A stretch of 45,835 bases of DNA from Jatrophihabitans sp. (GCA_036399055.1 DASWNX010000023.1:1-45835), one strand, 5' to 3'. Counted from the stretch's first letter, positions 35,800-44,168 are shown. Notes: generated by a model from the letters alone, not told the origin. Program-made: numbers and translations.

Positions 35800-36980
35800 G
35801 CCAACCGATCAGCTACCCGCTGCCGCCGCCGCCCTCGATCTACGAGCCGCTGCCGCAGCTTGTGGAGTACCAGCGCGAGCAGCCGGTGGTGCAGGTGGTG
35901 ATGGCCGACGGCACCGAGGCCTACCTGGTGTCGCGCTACGCCGACGTCCGGCAGATCCTGGTGGACCGACGCTTCAGCCGGGAGGCCGTCAAGGGCCCGG
36001 GCGGGCCGGCCAAGGAGCTGGGTGAGCTGGAGACCGAGTCGCTGATCGGGATGGACCCGCCGCACCACACCAGGTTGCGCAAGCTCGTGTCCCATGCCTT
36101 CACCCCGCGCCGGGTGGAGGGGCTGCGGCCTCGGATCGCCGAGCTGGTGAACGAGCTGCTGGACAAGATGCTGGTGGGGCCGGGTCCGGTGGACCTGGTC
36201 GAGGGTTTCTCGACTCCGCTGCCGGTGGCGGTGATCAGCGAGCTGTTCGGCATTCCGGAGTCCGAGCGGAACAAGTGCAAGGAGTGGTCCGACACCATGA
36301 TGGGGGACTGGCAGCTCGACCCCGAGGGCACCGCGGCCGCCGTCCAGGGCTTCTCGGAGTTGATCGACAGGCGCCGGGCCCACCCGGGCGAGGACCTGAT
36401 CACCGCGCTGCTGAAGGTCAACGTCGACCAGGACCGGCTCTCAGACCAGGAGCTGCTGATGGTCAGCATCGGCGTGCTGATCGGCGGCCACGAGACCACC
36501 ACCACCCAGATCAACCTGTTCGTCCTGACCCTGCTGCGCTTTCCCGAGCAGCTGGCCGCGCTGCGAGCCGATCCGAGCAAGGTCCCCGATGCCGTCGAGG
36601 AGCTCAGCCGGTTCATCCAGCTGGGCGAGACCGGCGTGATGCTGCCCCGGATCGCGACCGAGCCGATCGAGCTGAGCGGCACGCTGATCCCCGCGGGCGC
36701 CACCGTGCTGCCGGCCTTCATGGTCGCCAACCGCGATCCGGCGATGTTCTCCGAGCCGAACGGGCTGGATCTGAACCGGCCGAGCAACCCGCACCTGGCC
36801 TTCGGCGCGGGCGTGCACCACTGCCTCGGCGCGCAGCTGGCCCGGGTGGAGCTGCAGGAGGCGCTGGCAGGACTGCTGCGCCGGATGCCCAACCTGCGGC
36901 TGGCGGTGCCCGAGTCCGAGCTGCGCTACACCCAGGGCCTGGTGGTCCGGCGGCTGGAAGAGCTGCCGCTGTGGTGGTGA
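35796..36980 (+). CDS. Cytochrome P450 (canonical)
   Basis: 394-aa soluble P450, GTG start overlapping the glycosyltransferase stop. All conserved parts are normal: MDPPHHTRLRKLV, the I-helix GGHETT (E233, T234), ExxR in VEELSR, and the heme loop FGAGVHHCLG with C343. It probably hydroxylates the terpenoid made by the operon. Ferredoxin and reductase partners are not encoded nearby. It differs from the first P450 in keeping the I-helix acid-alcohol pair. Confidence 0.93.
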   Translation: MSQPISYPLPPPPSIYEPLPQLVEYQREQPVVQVVMADGTEAYLVSRYADVRQILVDRRFSREAVKGPGGPAKELGELETESLIGMDPPHHTRLRKLVSHAFTPRRVEGLRPRIAELVNELLDKMLVGPGPVDLVEGFSTPLPVAVISELFGIPESERNKCKEWSDTMMGDWQLDPEGTAAAVQGFSELIDRRRAHPGEDLITALLKVNVDQDRLSDQELLMVSIGVLIGGHETTTTQINLFVLTLLRFPEQLAALRADPSKVPDAVEELSRFIQLGETGVMLPRIATEPIELSGTLIPAGATVLPAFMVANRDPAMFSEPNGLDLNRPSNPHLAFGAGVHHCLGAQLARVELQEALAGLLRRMPNLRLAVPESELRYTQGLVVRRLEELPLWW

Positions 36981-38314
36981 CGCAGCCCGTCGGAAAGTCA
37001 GCTCTGGTGATCGGCGCCGGGATCGCCGGACTGTGCGCGGCCCGCACGCTGGCCGACCGGTTCGAGCAGGTGCTGGTGCTCGATCGTGACGAGCTGCCCG
37101 ACACCGCCGTCCCCCGGCGTGGGGTGACCCAGGGCGGGCACGGCCACGTCCTGCTGGTCTCGGGGCAACGGGCGCTGGACGAGCTGTTCCCGGGCCTGAT
37201 GGACGAGCTGGTCGAGGCCGGCGGGGCGCGCTTTGACCCGGGCGCCGAGCTGTCTTTCTACCGGTTCGGCGCGATCTGGCCCCGGGTGCCCTCCGAGCTG
37301 CGGCTGGTGACCTTCAGCCGGCCGTTGCTGGAGCTGGCGATCCGCCGCCGGGTGGCGGCGCTGCCCGGGGTGAGGATTCGCGACGGGGTGTCGGTGACGG
37401 CCCTGCAGGGCGCCGAGGGCCAGGTCACCGGAGCGCGGCTGGACGACGGCGAGGTGATCGGAACCGACCTGATCCTCGATTGCACCGGCCGCGGCGCCCG
37501 GTCCAACCACTGGCTGGGCGCCCTGGGCTTTCCGGCTCCGCGGGTCAGCGAGGTCAAGGTCGGCGTCGGATACGCGACCCGGTTCTACCGCCGCTCACCG
37601 GGAGACCTGGCCGAGGGCTCGGCGGTCTTCTCGCTGCCGAGCCCGCCCGAGGACAGGCGCGCCGGGCTGGCCCTGCCGGTGGAGGGCGACCGCTGGCTGA
37701 TCTCCCTCGGCGGCTGGCACGACGACTTCCCCCGCGACCTGCCCGCCTTCGAGCAGCATGCCCGGGCCTTGCCGCATCCGGGCATCGCGCGGCTGATCGA
37801 GCGGTGCGAGCCCGTGACGGAGCTGTCGGTGGTGCAGTACCCGAGCAGCCGGCGACGCCACTTCGAGGAGCTGTCCGAGGTGCCCGGCGGGTACCTGGCG
37901 CTCGGCGACGCGCTGTGCAGCTTCAATCCGATCTACGGCCAGGGCATGACCTGCGCGGCGCTGCAGGCCCTCGAGCTGGGCAGGCTGCTGGACAGCCGCC
38001 CCGGGCCCGCCGCTGCCGGTCCGATCCCGGAGCTGTCCATCCAGTACTACCTGCAGGCCGCCAAGATCGTGGCGACGCCGTGGCAGTTCGCCACCGGCGG
38101 CGACTTCAGCTATCCCGAGACCAGCGGGGATCGCCCGCGCGGCGTCGGGCTGAAGAACGCCTACGCCAAGCGGGTCCAGCAGGCCTCGATGGTCGATCCC
38201 CAGGTGCGCAAGGCGTTCACCTCGGTGCAGCACCTGATCGCCGATCCCGCCGTGCTGCTCAAGCCGGCGATGGTGGCACGGGTGCTGCGAGGGGCCCGCA
38301 AGGCGCCGCGCTGA
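36977..38314 (+). CDS. FAD-dependent monooxygenase/oxidoreductase
   Basis: 445 aa, GTG start overlapping the P450 stop as GTGA (in-frame GTGs at 36971 and 36974 are alternatives). The FAD Rossmann motif GAGIAG (13-18) ends with an acidic beta-2 (VLVLDRDELP). PRRGVTQGGHGHVLL and GYLALGDALCSFNPIYGQGMTCAALQALELG match PHBH-type flavoprotein hydroxylases and the epoxidase-like branch common in natural-product clusters. The C-terminal region ends in a basic helix. It probably oxidises or epoxidises the terpenoid. It is the last gene of the operon, and the next gene is convergent. Confidence 0.85.
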   Translation: MTQPVGKSALVIGAGIAGLCAARTLADRFEQVLVLDRDELPDTAVPRRGVTQGGHGHVLLVSGQRALDELFPGLMDELVEAGGARFDPGAELSFYRFGAIWPRVPSELRLVTFSRPLLELAIRRRVAALPGVRIRDGVSVTALQGAEGQVTGARLDDGEVIGTDLILDCTGRGARSNHWLGALGFPAPRVSEVKVGVGYATRFYRRSPGDLAEGSAVFSLPSPPEDRRAGLALPVEGDRWLISLGGWHDDFPRDLPAFEQHARALPHPGIARLIERCEPVTELSVVQYPSSRRRHFEELSEVPGGYLALGDALCSFNPIYGQGMTCAALQALELGRLLDSRPGPAAAGPIPELSIQYYLQAAKIVATPWQFATGGDFSYPETSGDRPRGVGLKNAYAKRVQQASMVDPQVRKAFTSVQHLIADPAVLLKPAMVARVLRGARKAPR

Positions 38315-38338
38315 TCGTGTCGGGTGGAGTCCGGCGCC

Positions 38339-38650
38339 TCAGGCGGCCGGTGACTTGTGCAAATTCTTGTCAACGTGTGCCGCTACGGCGAGCAACCAGG
38401 CACGGTGACTCTGCCACCCATCGCCAGGCGGGTAATAGACGATGCCCAGTTGGCGAAGGCGCTGCTGGATTTCCTGCTCACTCTGGCACTGGCTCAGTAC
38501 TTGCTCCACATCGGCACGAAAGTGCGGAGCCGATTGCGGTTCACCATCGGTGAAGTCGTCGACCGCATGCCACAGGTCCGGGTAGTCGTCGGCCCAATCT
38601 TCGTGAAGGTAGGCACCCAGAAAGAGCTCTAACGCTGCCAATCGCTTCAT
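38339..38650 (-). CDS. CdiI-type immunity protein
   Basis: Small acidic protein (103 aa) resembling contact-dependent-inhibition immunity proteins. It opens LELFLGAYLHEDWADDYPDLWHAV, the family signature, followed by an acidic helix-rich body. Its job would be to bind and block the RNase toxin encoded directly upstream on the same strand, with which it overlaps as ATGA. GC content is clearly lower than in the surroundings. No homology to the terpenoid genes. Confidence 0.82.
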   Translation of the reverse strand: MKRLAALELFLGAYLHEDWADDYPDLWHAVDDFTDGEPQSAPHFRADVEQVLSQCQSEQEIQQRLRQLGIVYYPPGDGWQSHRAWLLAVAAHVDKNLHKSPAA

Positions 38651-39966
38651 AGCTCCACCATTGCCGTGTGTATCCGGTATCCCGTTGTCATAGTTGCGCT
38701 GCGCTTGAGCACCAACCTTATTCCCGAAGCTTCGACGGGACCAACAGCCTCTCTTATGATTGCAACGCCTACCGGATGTGGCATCCGACCGTTTAGGACC
38801 AAGCTTCTTGAACCATCTACAAGCCAGCGCTCGACCCCGCGCGCGTTTGCGTCGAGAAGCTGAGACAGGGAACTCTCAGCAATCTGACGATTGTGAAATG
38901 TCGAGGCGATGCCGAGGTTGGGTTCGGTGGCTAGCCGGTTGCGCAGGTAGTCCTCGCTCTTGCCGACGTGCTTGGCCAGGGTATGTCCGCCGTCTAGTCC
39001 CTCGTGGGCCATCAGTCCGCCGCCAGGAACGAGGTGAACGACGTTGTCAGCAGCTCGTAAACCACGGACGGCGGCGCCGCCGATCGGGATCGCGGCGGCT
39101 AGTCCCAGGCCGAGGTCGGTGTTGCTGACCTGCTCGCCGTGGGCGCGCCGGGTCGCGTCCACGGCCAGCTGGGTGAGGGCGAGGAAGGTCGCGGCGGCCA
39201 GGCAGGCGGTTGCCGCGGGTGGGCAGATGAGCAGCAGACCCAGGCCGAGCACGGTCAGGTCGGTGGTCAGCGCGCTGAGGCAGTCGGAGATGTTGTGCAG
39301 TGACGGGTGCCTCATCGCCCGGGCGAAGGGGCTGAGGTGCCGGGAGGCCGCCGCGGTGAGCTGGTGCGCCAAGCCGCCGAGGCCGCCGAGGCCGTGTCGG
39401 TCGCGGGTCGGGTCAGCCTCGTCGGCCCGGGACAGTGCCCGGATGCAGTGCTCCAGGGCGTCGGCCCACCGGTCATAGCCGGCCTTGAAGTCTCGGGCGG
39501 TCAGCAGCAGGTCCACTGTGTCGGGCGCCGGCCAACCTTGCTGGTCGGCGGCTCCGAAGGCTGCCGGCGCCTGCTGGGAGCGGGCCAGCTGCTGGACCAG
39601 CTCGTCGTGGCGTTGGCGCAGCCGGCTGCGGGCGGTGACCAGCCGGGGCGTGGTCTCGTCCAGGGCGCCGGCGTAGGCGTGCAACGCGCTGGCGTACTGC
39701 TCATAGCGGTCGGCGGTGGCTGTCATCGAGGGCGCGTGGGCGTGGATCTGCTCCACGAACGCCCGATGCGCCGGGCCGCTCCATAACGGCGTGTCCACCC
39801 GGGACAGCAGCGCCGAAGCCACTCGGCGCAGGTCTGCGGCCTGGGCGCCGGTCCGGCGGGCCGCGGCCCGGATCTGCGCCGGGTCTCCGGCCGGCATGCG
39901 CTGGCCCAGGCACAGCCGCGCCGCCGACAACCCGTCACCGGGCAGCTCGAACCGGCTAACCGCCAT
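38647..39966 (-). CDS. Polymorphic toxin: WXG-like N-terminus with RNase A-like CdiA-CT domain
   Basis: About 439 aa. The N-terminal about 100 residues are a helical WXG100/type VII secretion-like module (PLWSGPAHRAFVEQI, then YEQYASALHAYAGALDE). A linker with two hydrophobic segments follows (around LTVLGLGLLLICPPA). The last about 135 residues match the bacterial RNase A-like CdiA-CT toxin: AHEGLDGGHTLAKHVGKSE, ASTFHNRQIAE, WL-x-DGSRSLVLNG and the terminal TTGYRIHTAM. The first His and Lys and the C-terminal residues are the likely catalytic set. ATG 39966 is taken as start; GTG 39975 is the alternative. The immunity gene follows with an ATGA overlap. No ESX secretion genes are in the window. 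Confidence 0.85.
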   Translation of the reverse strand: MAVSRFELPGDGLSAARLCLGQRMPAGDPAQIRAAARRTGAQAADLRRVASALLSRVDTPLWSGPAHRAFVEQIHAHAPSMTATADRYEQYASALHAYAGALDETTPRLVTARSRLRQRHDELVQQLARSQQAPAAFGAADQQGWPAPDTVDLLLTARDFKAGYDRWADALEHCIRALSRADEADPTRDRHGLGGLGGLAHQLTAAASRHLSPFARAMRHPSLHNISDCLSALTTDLTVLGLGLLLICPPAATACLAAATFLALTQLAVDATRRAHGEQVSNTDLGLGLAAAIPIGGAAVRGLRAADNVVHLVPGGGLMAHEGLDGGHTLAKHVGKSEDYLRNRLATEPNLGIASTFHNRQIAESSLSQLLDANARGVERWLVDGSRSLVLNGRMPHPVGVAIIREAVGPVEASGIRLVLKRSATMTTGYRIHTAMVEL

Positions 39967-40080
39967 GGCCACCACGCCGCCCGGGCCTCATCCGCATGCC
40001 GCAGCACGTTAGGCAATTCCGCCCGGTCAGCGCGTCGAGTTATCCACAGCCCAGCTCGGTGAGCCTGGCGGCAGCCGACC

Positions 40081-41286
40081 TCAGCGGTAGGCCGAGAACC
40101 CGGTGAGCCGCTCGCCCAGCACCAGGGTGTGCACCTCGTGGGTGCCTTCGTAGGTGTAGACCGTCTCCAGGTTCACCGCGTGCCGCAGGGGGGAGTACTC
40201 GGTGGTGATGCCCGAACCGCCCAGGATGCTGCGCGCCTCCCGGCAGACCTCCAGGGCAGAGCGCACGTTGGAGAACTTGCCGAAGCTGACCTGGTGCGGC
40301 TGGAGCTGGTGGGCGTCCTTCAGCTCACCGAGCCGGCGCGACACCAGCTGCATGTTGGTCACCGTCACCGCCAGCTCGGCTAGCTTGCGCTGGGTCAGCT
40401 GGAAGGACGAGATCGGCCGGCCGAACTGGACGCGGCTGTTGGCGTAGTCCAGCGCGCTGGCGAGGGAGTCCCGAGCCGCGCCGACCACGCCGCTGATGAT
40501 CCCGAACCGCGCCTCGGTCAGGCAGCCCAGCGGCGCCCGCAGCCCACGGGCCTCGGGCAGCTGGGCGCTGGCGGGCAGCCGGACCTCGTCGAAGCTCAGC
40601 TCGGAGGTGATCGAGGCGCGCAGCGAGATCTTGTGGTGCACGTCGGAGCTGGTGAACCCGGGGGCGCCCTTCTCGACCAGGAAGCCGCGGACACCGTCGT
40701 CGGTGCGCGCCCACACCACGGCGACGTCGGAGATCGAGCCGTTGGTGATCCACATCTTCGAGCCGTGCAGGATCCAGTCGGCGTCCTCGCCCGCTCCCGC
40801 GCGGCGGGCGTAGGTGCGCATCGACGACGGGTCCGAGCCGGCGTCGGCCTCGGTCAGGCCGAAGCAGCCGATCGCCTCACCGCGCGCCATCCGGGGAAGC
40901 CATTCGCGCTTGTGCTCCTCGCTGCCATAGGCGTGGATGGCATACATCGCCAGCGAGCCCTGCACGCTGACCAGAGAGCGCAGGCCCGAGTCGACCGCCT
41001 CGATCTCGGTGCAGGCCAGCGCGTACTGGCTGGCCTTCGCGCCGGCGCAGTCATAACCCTCAAGGTGCATCCCGAGCACCCCGAGCTTGCCGAACTCCAG
41101 CGCCAGGTCCCGAGCCGGCAGGGCGCCCGCCTCGAACCACTCGGCGATGTGCGGGCGAAGCTGCTCGGTGGCGAAGCGGCGGACGGTGTCGCGCAGCAGC
41201 CGGTCCTCGCTGTCCAGGGTGTCATCGAGGTCGAGCAGGTCCAACCGGTCGAGGGCGTCGAAGTCGGCCTGAGGTTCGATCGTCAT
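40081..41286 (-). CDS. Glutaryl-CoA dehydrogenase (acyl-CoA dehydrogenase family)
   Basis: FAD enzyme (401 aa) that oxidises and decarboxylates glutaryl-CoA to crotonyl-CoA, the end of lysine and tryptophan breakdown. CFGLTEADAGSDPSSM and WITNGSISDVAVVWA are the flavin motifs. The catalytic Glu (about E380) lies in VYTYEGTHEVHTLVLGERLTG, the glutaryl-CoA dehydrogenase form of this motif. Other short-chain dehydrogenases are less likely, and it is too short for methylsuccinyl-CoA dehydrogenase. ATG 41286 is chosen because a GTG at 41295 would overlap the -10 box TATCGT. It diverges from a MarR gene. Its product is the substrate of Ccr. Confidence 0.85.
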   Translation of the reverse strand: MTIEPQADFDALDRLDLLDLDDTLDSEDRLLRDTVRRFATEQLRPHIAEWFEAGALPARDLALEFGKLGVLGMHLEGYDCAGAKASQYALACTEIEAVDSGLRSLVSVQGSLAMYAIHAYGSEEHKREWLPRMARGEAIGCFGLTEADAGSDPSSMRTYARRAGAGEDADWILHGSKMWITNGSISDVAVVWARTDDGVRGFLVEKGAPGFTSSDVHHKISLRASITSELSFDEVRLPASAQLPEARGLRAPLGCLTEARFGIISGVVGAARDSLASALDYANSRVQFGRPISSFQLTQRKLAELAVTVTNMQLVSRRLGELKDAHQLQPHQVSFGKFSNVRSALEVCREARSILGGSGITTEYSPLRHAVNLETVYTYEGTHEVHTLVLGERLTGFSAYR

Positions 41287-41293
41287 GGACGCC

Positions 41294-41299
41294 ACGATA
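41294..41299 (-). promoter_or_regulatory. Candidate -10 box of the glutaryl-CoA dehydrogenase gene
   Basis: On the minus strand TATCGT ends 7 bases before ATG 41286 and supports that start codon and a leaderless transcript. Confidence 0.45.
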
Positions 41300-41353
41300 G
41301 TCCTCGGCGCCGCCCGCGCCGGTCGGGCTGAGCAGCGAATGTGGGCTAGTCGT

Positions 41354-41359
41354 TAGGCT
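41354..41359 (+). promoter_or_regulatory. Candidate -10 box of the MarR gene
   Basis: TAGGCT ends 7 bases before ATG 41367 with no ribosome site, so a leaderless transcript is predicted. It lies about 55 bases from the divergent dehydrogenase promoter, so one bound regulator could cover both. Confidence 0.5.
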
Positions 41360-41366
41360 GTCGGAC

Positions 41367-41882
41367 ATGTCCGGACCGCTGCCCTTCGATCCGGTCGAGC
41401 GCGCCAGCGACTCGTGGGCCAAGCACTACCCCGAAGCCGGCGAGCAGGTGTACGCCGCGATGCGAGCGGTGACCTCGATCATGCGGGCCCAGCAGATCCT
41501 GATCGCCGGCCTGGACGCCGCGCTGCGGCCCTTCGGCCTGACCTTCGCCAGGTACGAGGCGCTGGTGCTGCTGACCTTCTCATCGACCGGGGCGCTGCCG
41601 CTGTCCAAGATCGGTGAGCGGTTGCAGGTGCACGCGACCAGCGTGACGAACCTCATCGACCGGCTGGAGGCCTCGGGCATGGTGCGGCGCGAGCCCAATC
41701 CGCATGATGGCCGGGGCACCCTGGCGGTCATCACCGACGAGGGCCGGCGGGTCGCCGACGCGGCTACCCGCGAGCTGCACAAGAACCAGTTCGGACTGCA
41801 GGGACTCCCGCCCGAGGACCTGCAGGGACTGTTCGCCGCCCTGCGCCGGCTGCGGATCGAGGCCGGCGACTTCGCCGTCTGA
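41367..41882 (+). CDS. MarR-family transcriptional regulator
   Basis: 171-aa winged-helix dimer. The core LTFARYEALVLLTFSSTGALPLSKIGERL leads to the recognition helix HATSVTNLIDRLEASGMV and the wing with REPNPHDGRGTLAVIT. Its divergent position suggests that it controls glutaryl-CoA dehydrogenase and itself, perhaps in response to an acyl-CoA or aromatic acid. The N-terminal extension of about 25 residues is typical of CoA-ester-responsive members, but the ligand is not readable. Confidence 0.9.
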   Translation: MSGPLPFDPVERASDSWAKHYPEAGEQVYAAMRAVTSIMRAQQILIAGLDAALRPFGLTFARYEALVLLTFSSTGALPLSKIGERLQVHATSVTNLIDRLEASGMVRREPNPHDGRGTLAVITDEGRRVADAATRELHKNQFGLQGLPPEDLQGLFAALRRLRIEAGDFAV

Positions 41883-41898
41883 ACCGCTCAGCGCCGGT

Positions 41899-41994
41899 CG
41901 AGTGGAGACGCTCAGCGCACCGCCGGCACTCGAGTGGAGACGCTCAGCGCCGGTCGGCACTCAGCGCACCGCCGGCACTCAGCGCACCGCCGGC
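41899..41994 (+). repeat. Interleaved direct repeats after the MarR gene
   Basis: CGAGTGGAGACGCTCAGCGC occurs at 41899-41918 and 41931-41950. CTCAGCGCACCGCCGGC occurs at 41911, 41960 and 41978. The last copies run over the stop codon of the convergent carboxypeptidase gene (41979-41981), so part of the array codes for its C-terminus. Confidence 0.8.
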
Positions 41995-43043
41995 TCGGTG
42001 ATGCTCAGCCGGCGCTGCCGCGGATCGACCAGCATCTGCCGTCCCAGCGGCAGCACGCCCATCGGGGAAGAGTGGCCGTAATCGAGATTGGCCACGAAGG
42101 GCAGGTCGGGTCGGCCGGACAGCACCAGCTCCTCGCCGATCGCCTCGTAGAGGGCCAGGGTGTCGCGCAGTGGCAGGGCCTCCGGCCGCGAGAACAGCAG
42201 CGCCGAGATCCGCTGCAGAATGCCCAGCGCGGCGAAGTTGCGCAGCCAGGCGACCACCTGGGTCAGCGGTGGCCGCTCGTTGGAGATCTCCAGGTGCAGC
42301 ACCGCCCCCTCGAAGGCCGACAGCTCGGGCCAGATCTCGGTGCCCAACGCCATCGCCAGCACCTCCAGGCAGCCGCCGATGAGCGGGCCCTGCACCGGCT
42401 CGCCGCCCTGCAGCCACAGCCAGCCGTAGTTGGGCACCCAGCGCCGCCGCCTGCTCTGCAGTCGCTGATCGCTCCAGTCCAGAAGCTCCTCGGTCCACTC
42501 CGGCGCAGCCGCCAGGTCGCCGACCGGCGCTGTGGACATCACGGTCGCGGTGAACGAGTCGGCGCTGAATTCGGCGATGCCGCCGTTCTCGGCGGCGGTG
42601 CTGAGCACCGCCATGCCGTAGAACGAGCCGACGCCGGCCTTGCCGAAGGCCAGATGGGTGATGGTGGTGTCGGAGTAGCCGGTGAACACCTTGGGGTGCG
42701 CGGCGATCAGGTCGAAATCCAGGAACGGCACTATCCGGATTGAGTCATAACCGCCGACGGCCGAGATTATGCCGTGCACGTCAGGGTTTTCCAGCGCCCA
42801 GTGCAGGTCGTCGGCGCGGGCCCGGGGGTTGGCGCGCAACCAGTCGGAGTCCCGGTCGGCATGCGGGGCGTCGATGACCCGAAGCCCGAACGTCTCGGCC
42901 AGTTGCCGCTTACCGGTGGCGTAGCGGTGCGGCAGCGCGGCGGCCCCGCCCGCCGACAGCGAGACGACGGCGACGGTGTCGCCCGGCCGCAGCGCGGGCG
43001 GCAGAGTCGATGCGAAGGCGGCCATGCCGATCATTGTCACCAT
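41979..43043 (-). CDS. LD-carboxypeptidase / MccF-like serine peptidase (family S66)
   Basis: Serine peptidase (354 aa) of the fold that either trims murein tetrapeptides (LdcA) or inactivates peptidyl-nucleotide antibiotics such as microcin C (MccF). The triad is visible: S124 (TGYSDTT), E252 (LHLEISNE) and H324 (LDYGHSSP). The N-terminal [15 protein letters not shown] and GGYDSIRI blocks are normal. The aromatic stretch [10 protein letters not shown] is the loop used for nucleotide recognition in MccF, which favours that branch, without proof. The exact start (43043, 43034 or 43025) is uncertain. It diverges from the reductase gene. Confidence 0.85.
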   Translation of the reverse strand: MVTMIGMAAFASTLPPALRPGDTVAVVSLSAGGAAALPHRYATGKRQLAETFGLRVIDAPHADRDSDWLRANPRARADDLHWALENPDVHGIISAVGGYDSIRIVPFLDFDLIAAHPKVFTGYSDTTITHLAFGKAGVGSFYGMAVLSTAAENGGIAEFSADSFTATVMSTAPVGDLAAAPEWTEELLDWSDQRLQSRRRRWVPNYGWLWLQGGEPVQGPLIGGCLEVLAMALGTEIWPELSAFEGAVLHLEISNERPPLTQVVAWLRNFAALGILQRISALLFSRPEALPLRDTLALYEAIGEELVLSGRPDLPFVANLDYGHSSPMGVLPLGRQMLVDPRQRRLSITEPAVR

Positions 43044-43088
43044 GCCGGCAAGCGCATTCGACGGCGGAGGAACTCAGAGGCGCTGCAT

Positions 43089-43094
43089 TAGTCT
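43089..43094 (+). promoter_or_regulatory. Candidate -10 box of the aldo/keto reductase gene
   Basis: TAGTCT gives a leader of about 30 bases that contains the strong ribosome site AAGGAG (43120-43125) before the ATG at 43130. Confidence 0.4.
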
Positions 43095-43129
43095 CAATCG
43101 AAAGGACCGCGTTCGTCGCAAGGAGTGAC

Positions 43130-43984
43130 ATGACCTCACCCGACCAGCCCAGCGCCTTCCAGATCGGCGGCAAGAGCGTGCGCCGCTTGGGATACGGGGC
43201 GATGCGCGTCACCGGCCCCGGCATCTGGGGAGAGCCGGCCGATCGCGCCGAGTGCGTCGCGGTGCTGCGCCGGGCGGTCGAGCTGGGCGTCGACTTCATC
43301 GACACCGCCGACTCCTATGGCCCCGTGGTCAGCGAGGAGATCATCGCTGAGGCGCTGCACCCTTACCCCGACACGGTGCTGGTCGCCACCAAGGCCGGGC
43401 TGACCCGCACCGGACCCGACAAGTGGGTCCCGGTGGGACGCCCGGCCTACCTGCGCCAGCAGGCCGAGCTGTCGCTGCGCCGGCTCAAGCTCGAGCGGAT
43501 CGAGTTGTTCCAGCTGCACCGGATCGACCCGGAGGTTCCGCTGGCCGATCAGGTCGGCGAGCTCAAGGCCCTGCAGGACGAGGGCAAGGTCGGCGCCATC
43601 GGGCTGTCGGAGGTGAGCGTCGAGCAGATCCAGGCGGCGCAGAAGGTCGCCGACATCGCGACCGTGCAGAACCTCTACAACCTGACCAACCGGAAGTCCG
43701 AAGGCGTGCTGCGCTACTGCGAGACCCACGGCATCGGCTTCATCCCGTGGTTTCCGATCGCGGCCGGTGACCTGGCCAAGCCCGGCGGCGCGGTCGACCA
43801 CGTCGTTCAGGCGACCGGGGCCACGCCGTCGCAGGTGGCACTGGCCTGGTTGCTGGCCAAGTCGCCGGTCACCCTGCCGATTCCAGGCACCTCCAAGGTG
43901 AGCCACCTCGAGGAGAACATGGGCGGCGCCGACGTGCGGCTGACCGCCGAGCAGGTCAGCGAGCTGACCGACGCCGTCCGCTAG
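43130..43984 (+). CDS. Aldo/keto reductase
   Basis: NADPH-dependent TIM-barrel reductase (284 aa). The catalytic tetrad is complete: D58 and Y63 ([10 protein letters not shown]), K88 (VATKAG) and H130 (LFQLHRID). The cofactor region [15 protein letters not shown] is normal. Substrate unknown; relatives reduce a range of aldehydes and ketones. ATG 43130 is chosen for AAGGAGTG just upstream, although the frame is open back to 43010. It is followed by tandem repeats. Confidence 0.9.
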   Translation: MTSPDQPSAFQIGGKSVRRLGYGAMRVTGPGIWGEPADRAECVAVLRRAVELGVDFIDTADSYGPVVSEEIIAEALHPYPDTVLVATKAGLTRTGPDKWVPVGRPAYLRQQAELSLRRLKLERIELFQLHRIDPEVPLADQVGELKALQDEGKVGAIGLSEVSVEQIQAAQKVADIATVQNLYNLTNRKSEGVLRYCETHGIGFIPWFPIAAGDLAKPGGAVDHVVQATGATPSQVALAWLLAKSPVTLPIPGTSKVSHLEENMGGADVRLTAEQVSELTDAVR

Positions 43985-44114
43985 CCCGTCGACGAGCGCC
44001 CAGGCGACAGGGCAGGAAAGCGCGCCCGTCGACCGAGCGCCCAGGCGACGGGCAGGAAAGCGCGTCCCGTCGACCGAGCGCCCAGGCGACGGGCAGGAAA
44101 GCGCGTCCCGTCGA
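43985..44114 (+). repeat. 41-base tandem repeat before the acyl-CoA mutase gene
   Basis: Three consecutive units at 43985-44024 (40 bases, slightly diverged), 44025-44065 and 44066-44106, each starting CCCGTCGA and ending GGCAGGAAAGCGCG, then a partial fourth (CCCGTCGA). The second and third units are identical. The array starts 1 base after the aldo/keto reductase stop and ends just before the mutase operator. Confidence 0.92.
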
Positions 44115-44126
44115 TGTGACGCTATC

Positions 44127-44164
44127 TACTAGGACGTCCTAGCACTTAGTCGGACGTCCTAGTA
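44127..44164. promoter_or_regulatory. Twin palindromic operator of the acyl-CoA mutase gene
   Basis: CTAGGACGTCCTAG (44129-44142) is a perfect 14-base palindrome. A second half-conserved site sharing GGACGTCCTAG lies at 44152-44162. Their ACGT centres are 20 bases apart, about two helical turns. The second site touches the -10 box TACCAT, so a bound dimer pair should block transcription. Confidence 0.65.
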
Positions 44165-44168
44165 CCAT
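44163..44168 (+). promoter_or_regulatory. Candidate -10 box of the acyl-CoA mutase gene
   Basis: TACCAT ends 6 bases before ATG 44175, predicting a leaderless transcript. It overlaps the edge of the second operator site. Confidence 0.45.

Noticed and set aside
38357-38632. 91-codon frame antisense to the immunity gene
   Set aside because: The minus-strand frame has a clear CdiI-like N-terminus and is coupled to the toxin gene. The plus-strand frame has no recognisable features.
40040-40048. TTATCCACA, a perfect DnaA-box consensus
   Set aside because: A single copy with no AT-rich region, no further boxes and no replication genes nearby, so a chance match to a 9-mer is more likely than an origin.
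43985-44114. Repeats that might suggest a CRISPR array
   Set aside because: The 40-41 base units are directly adjacent without spacers, and there are no cas genes.
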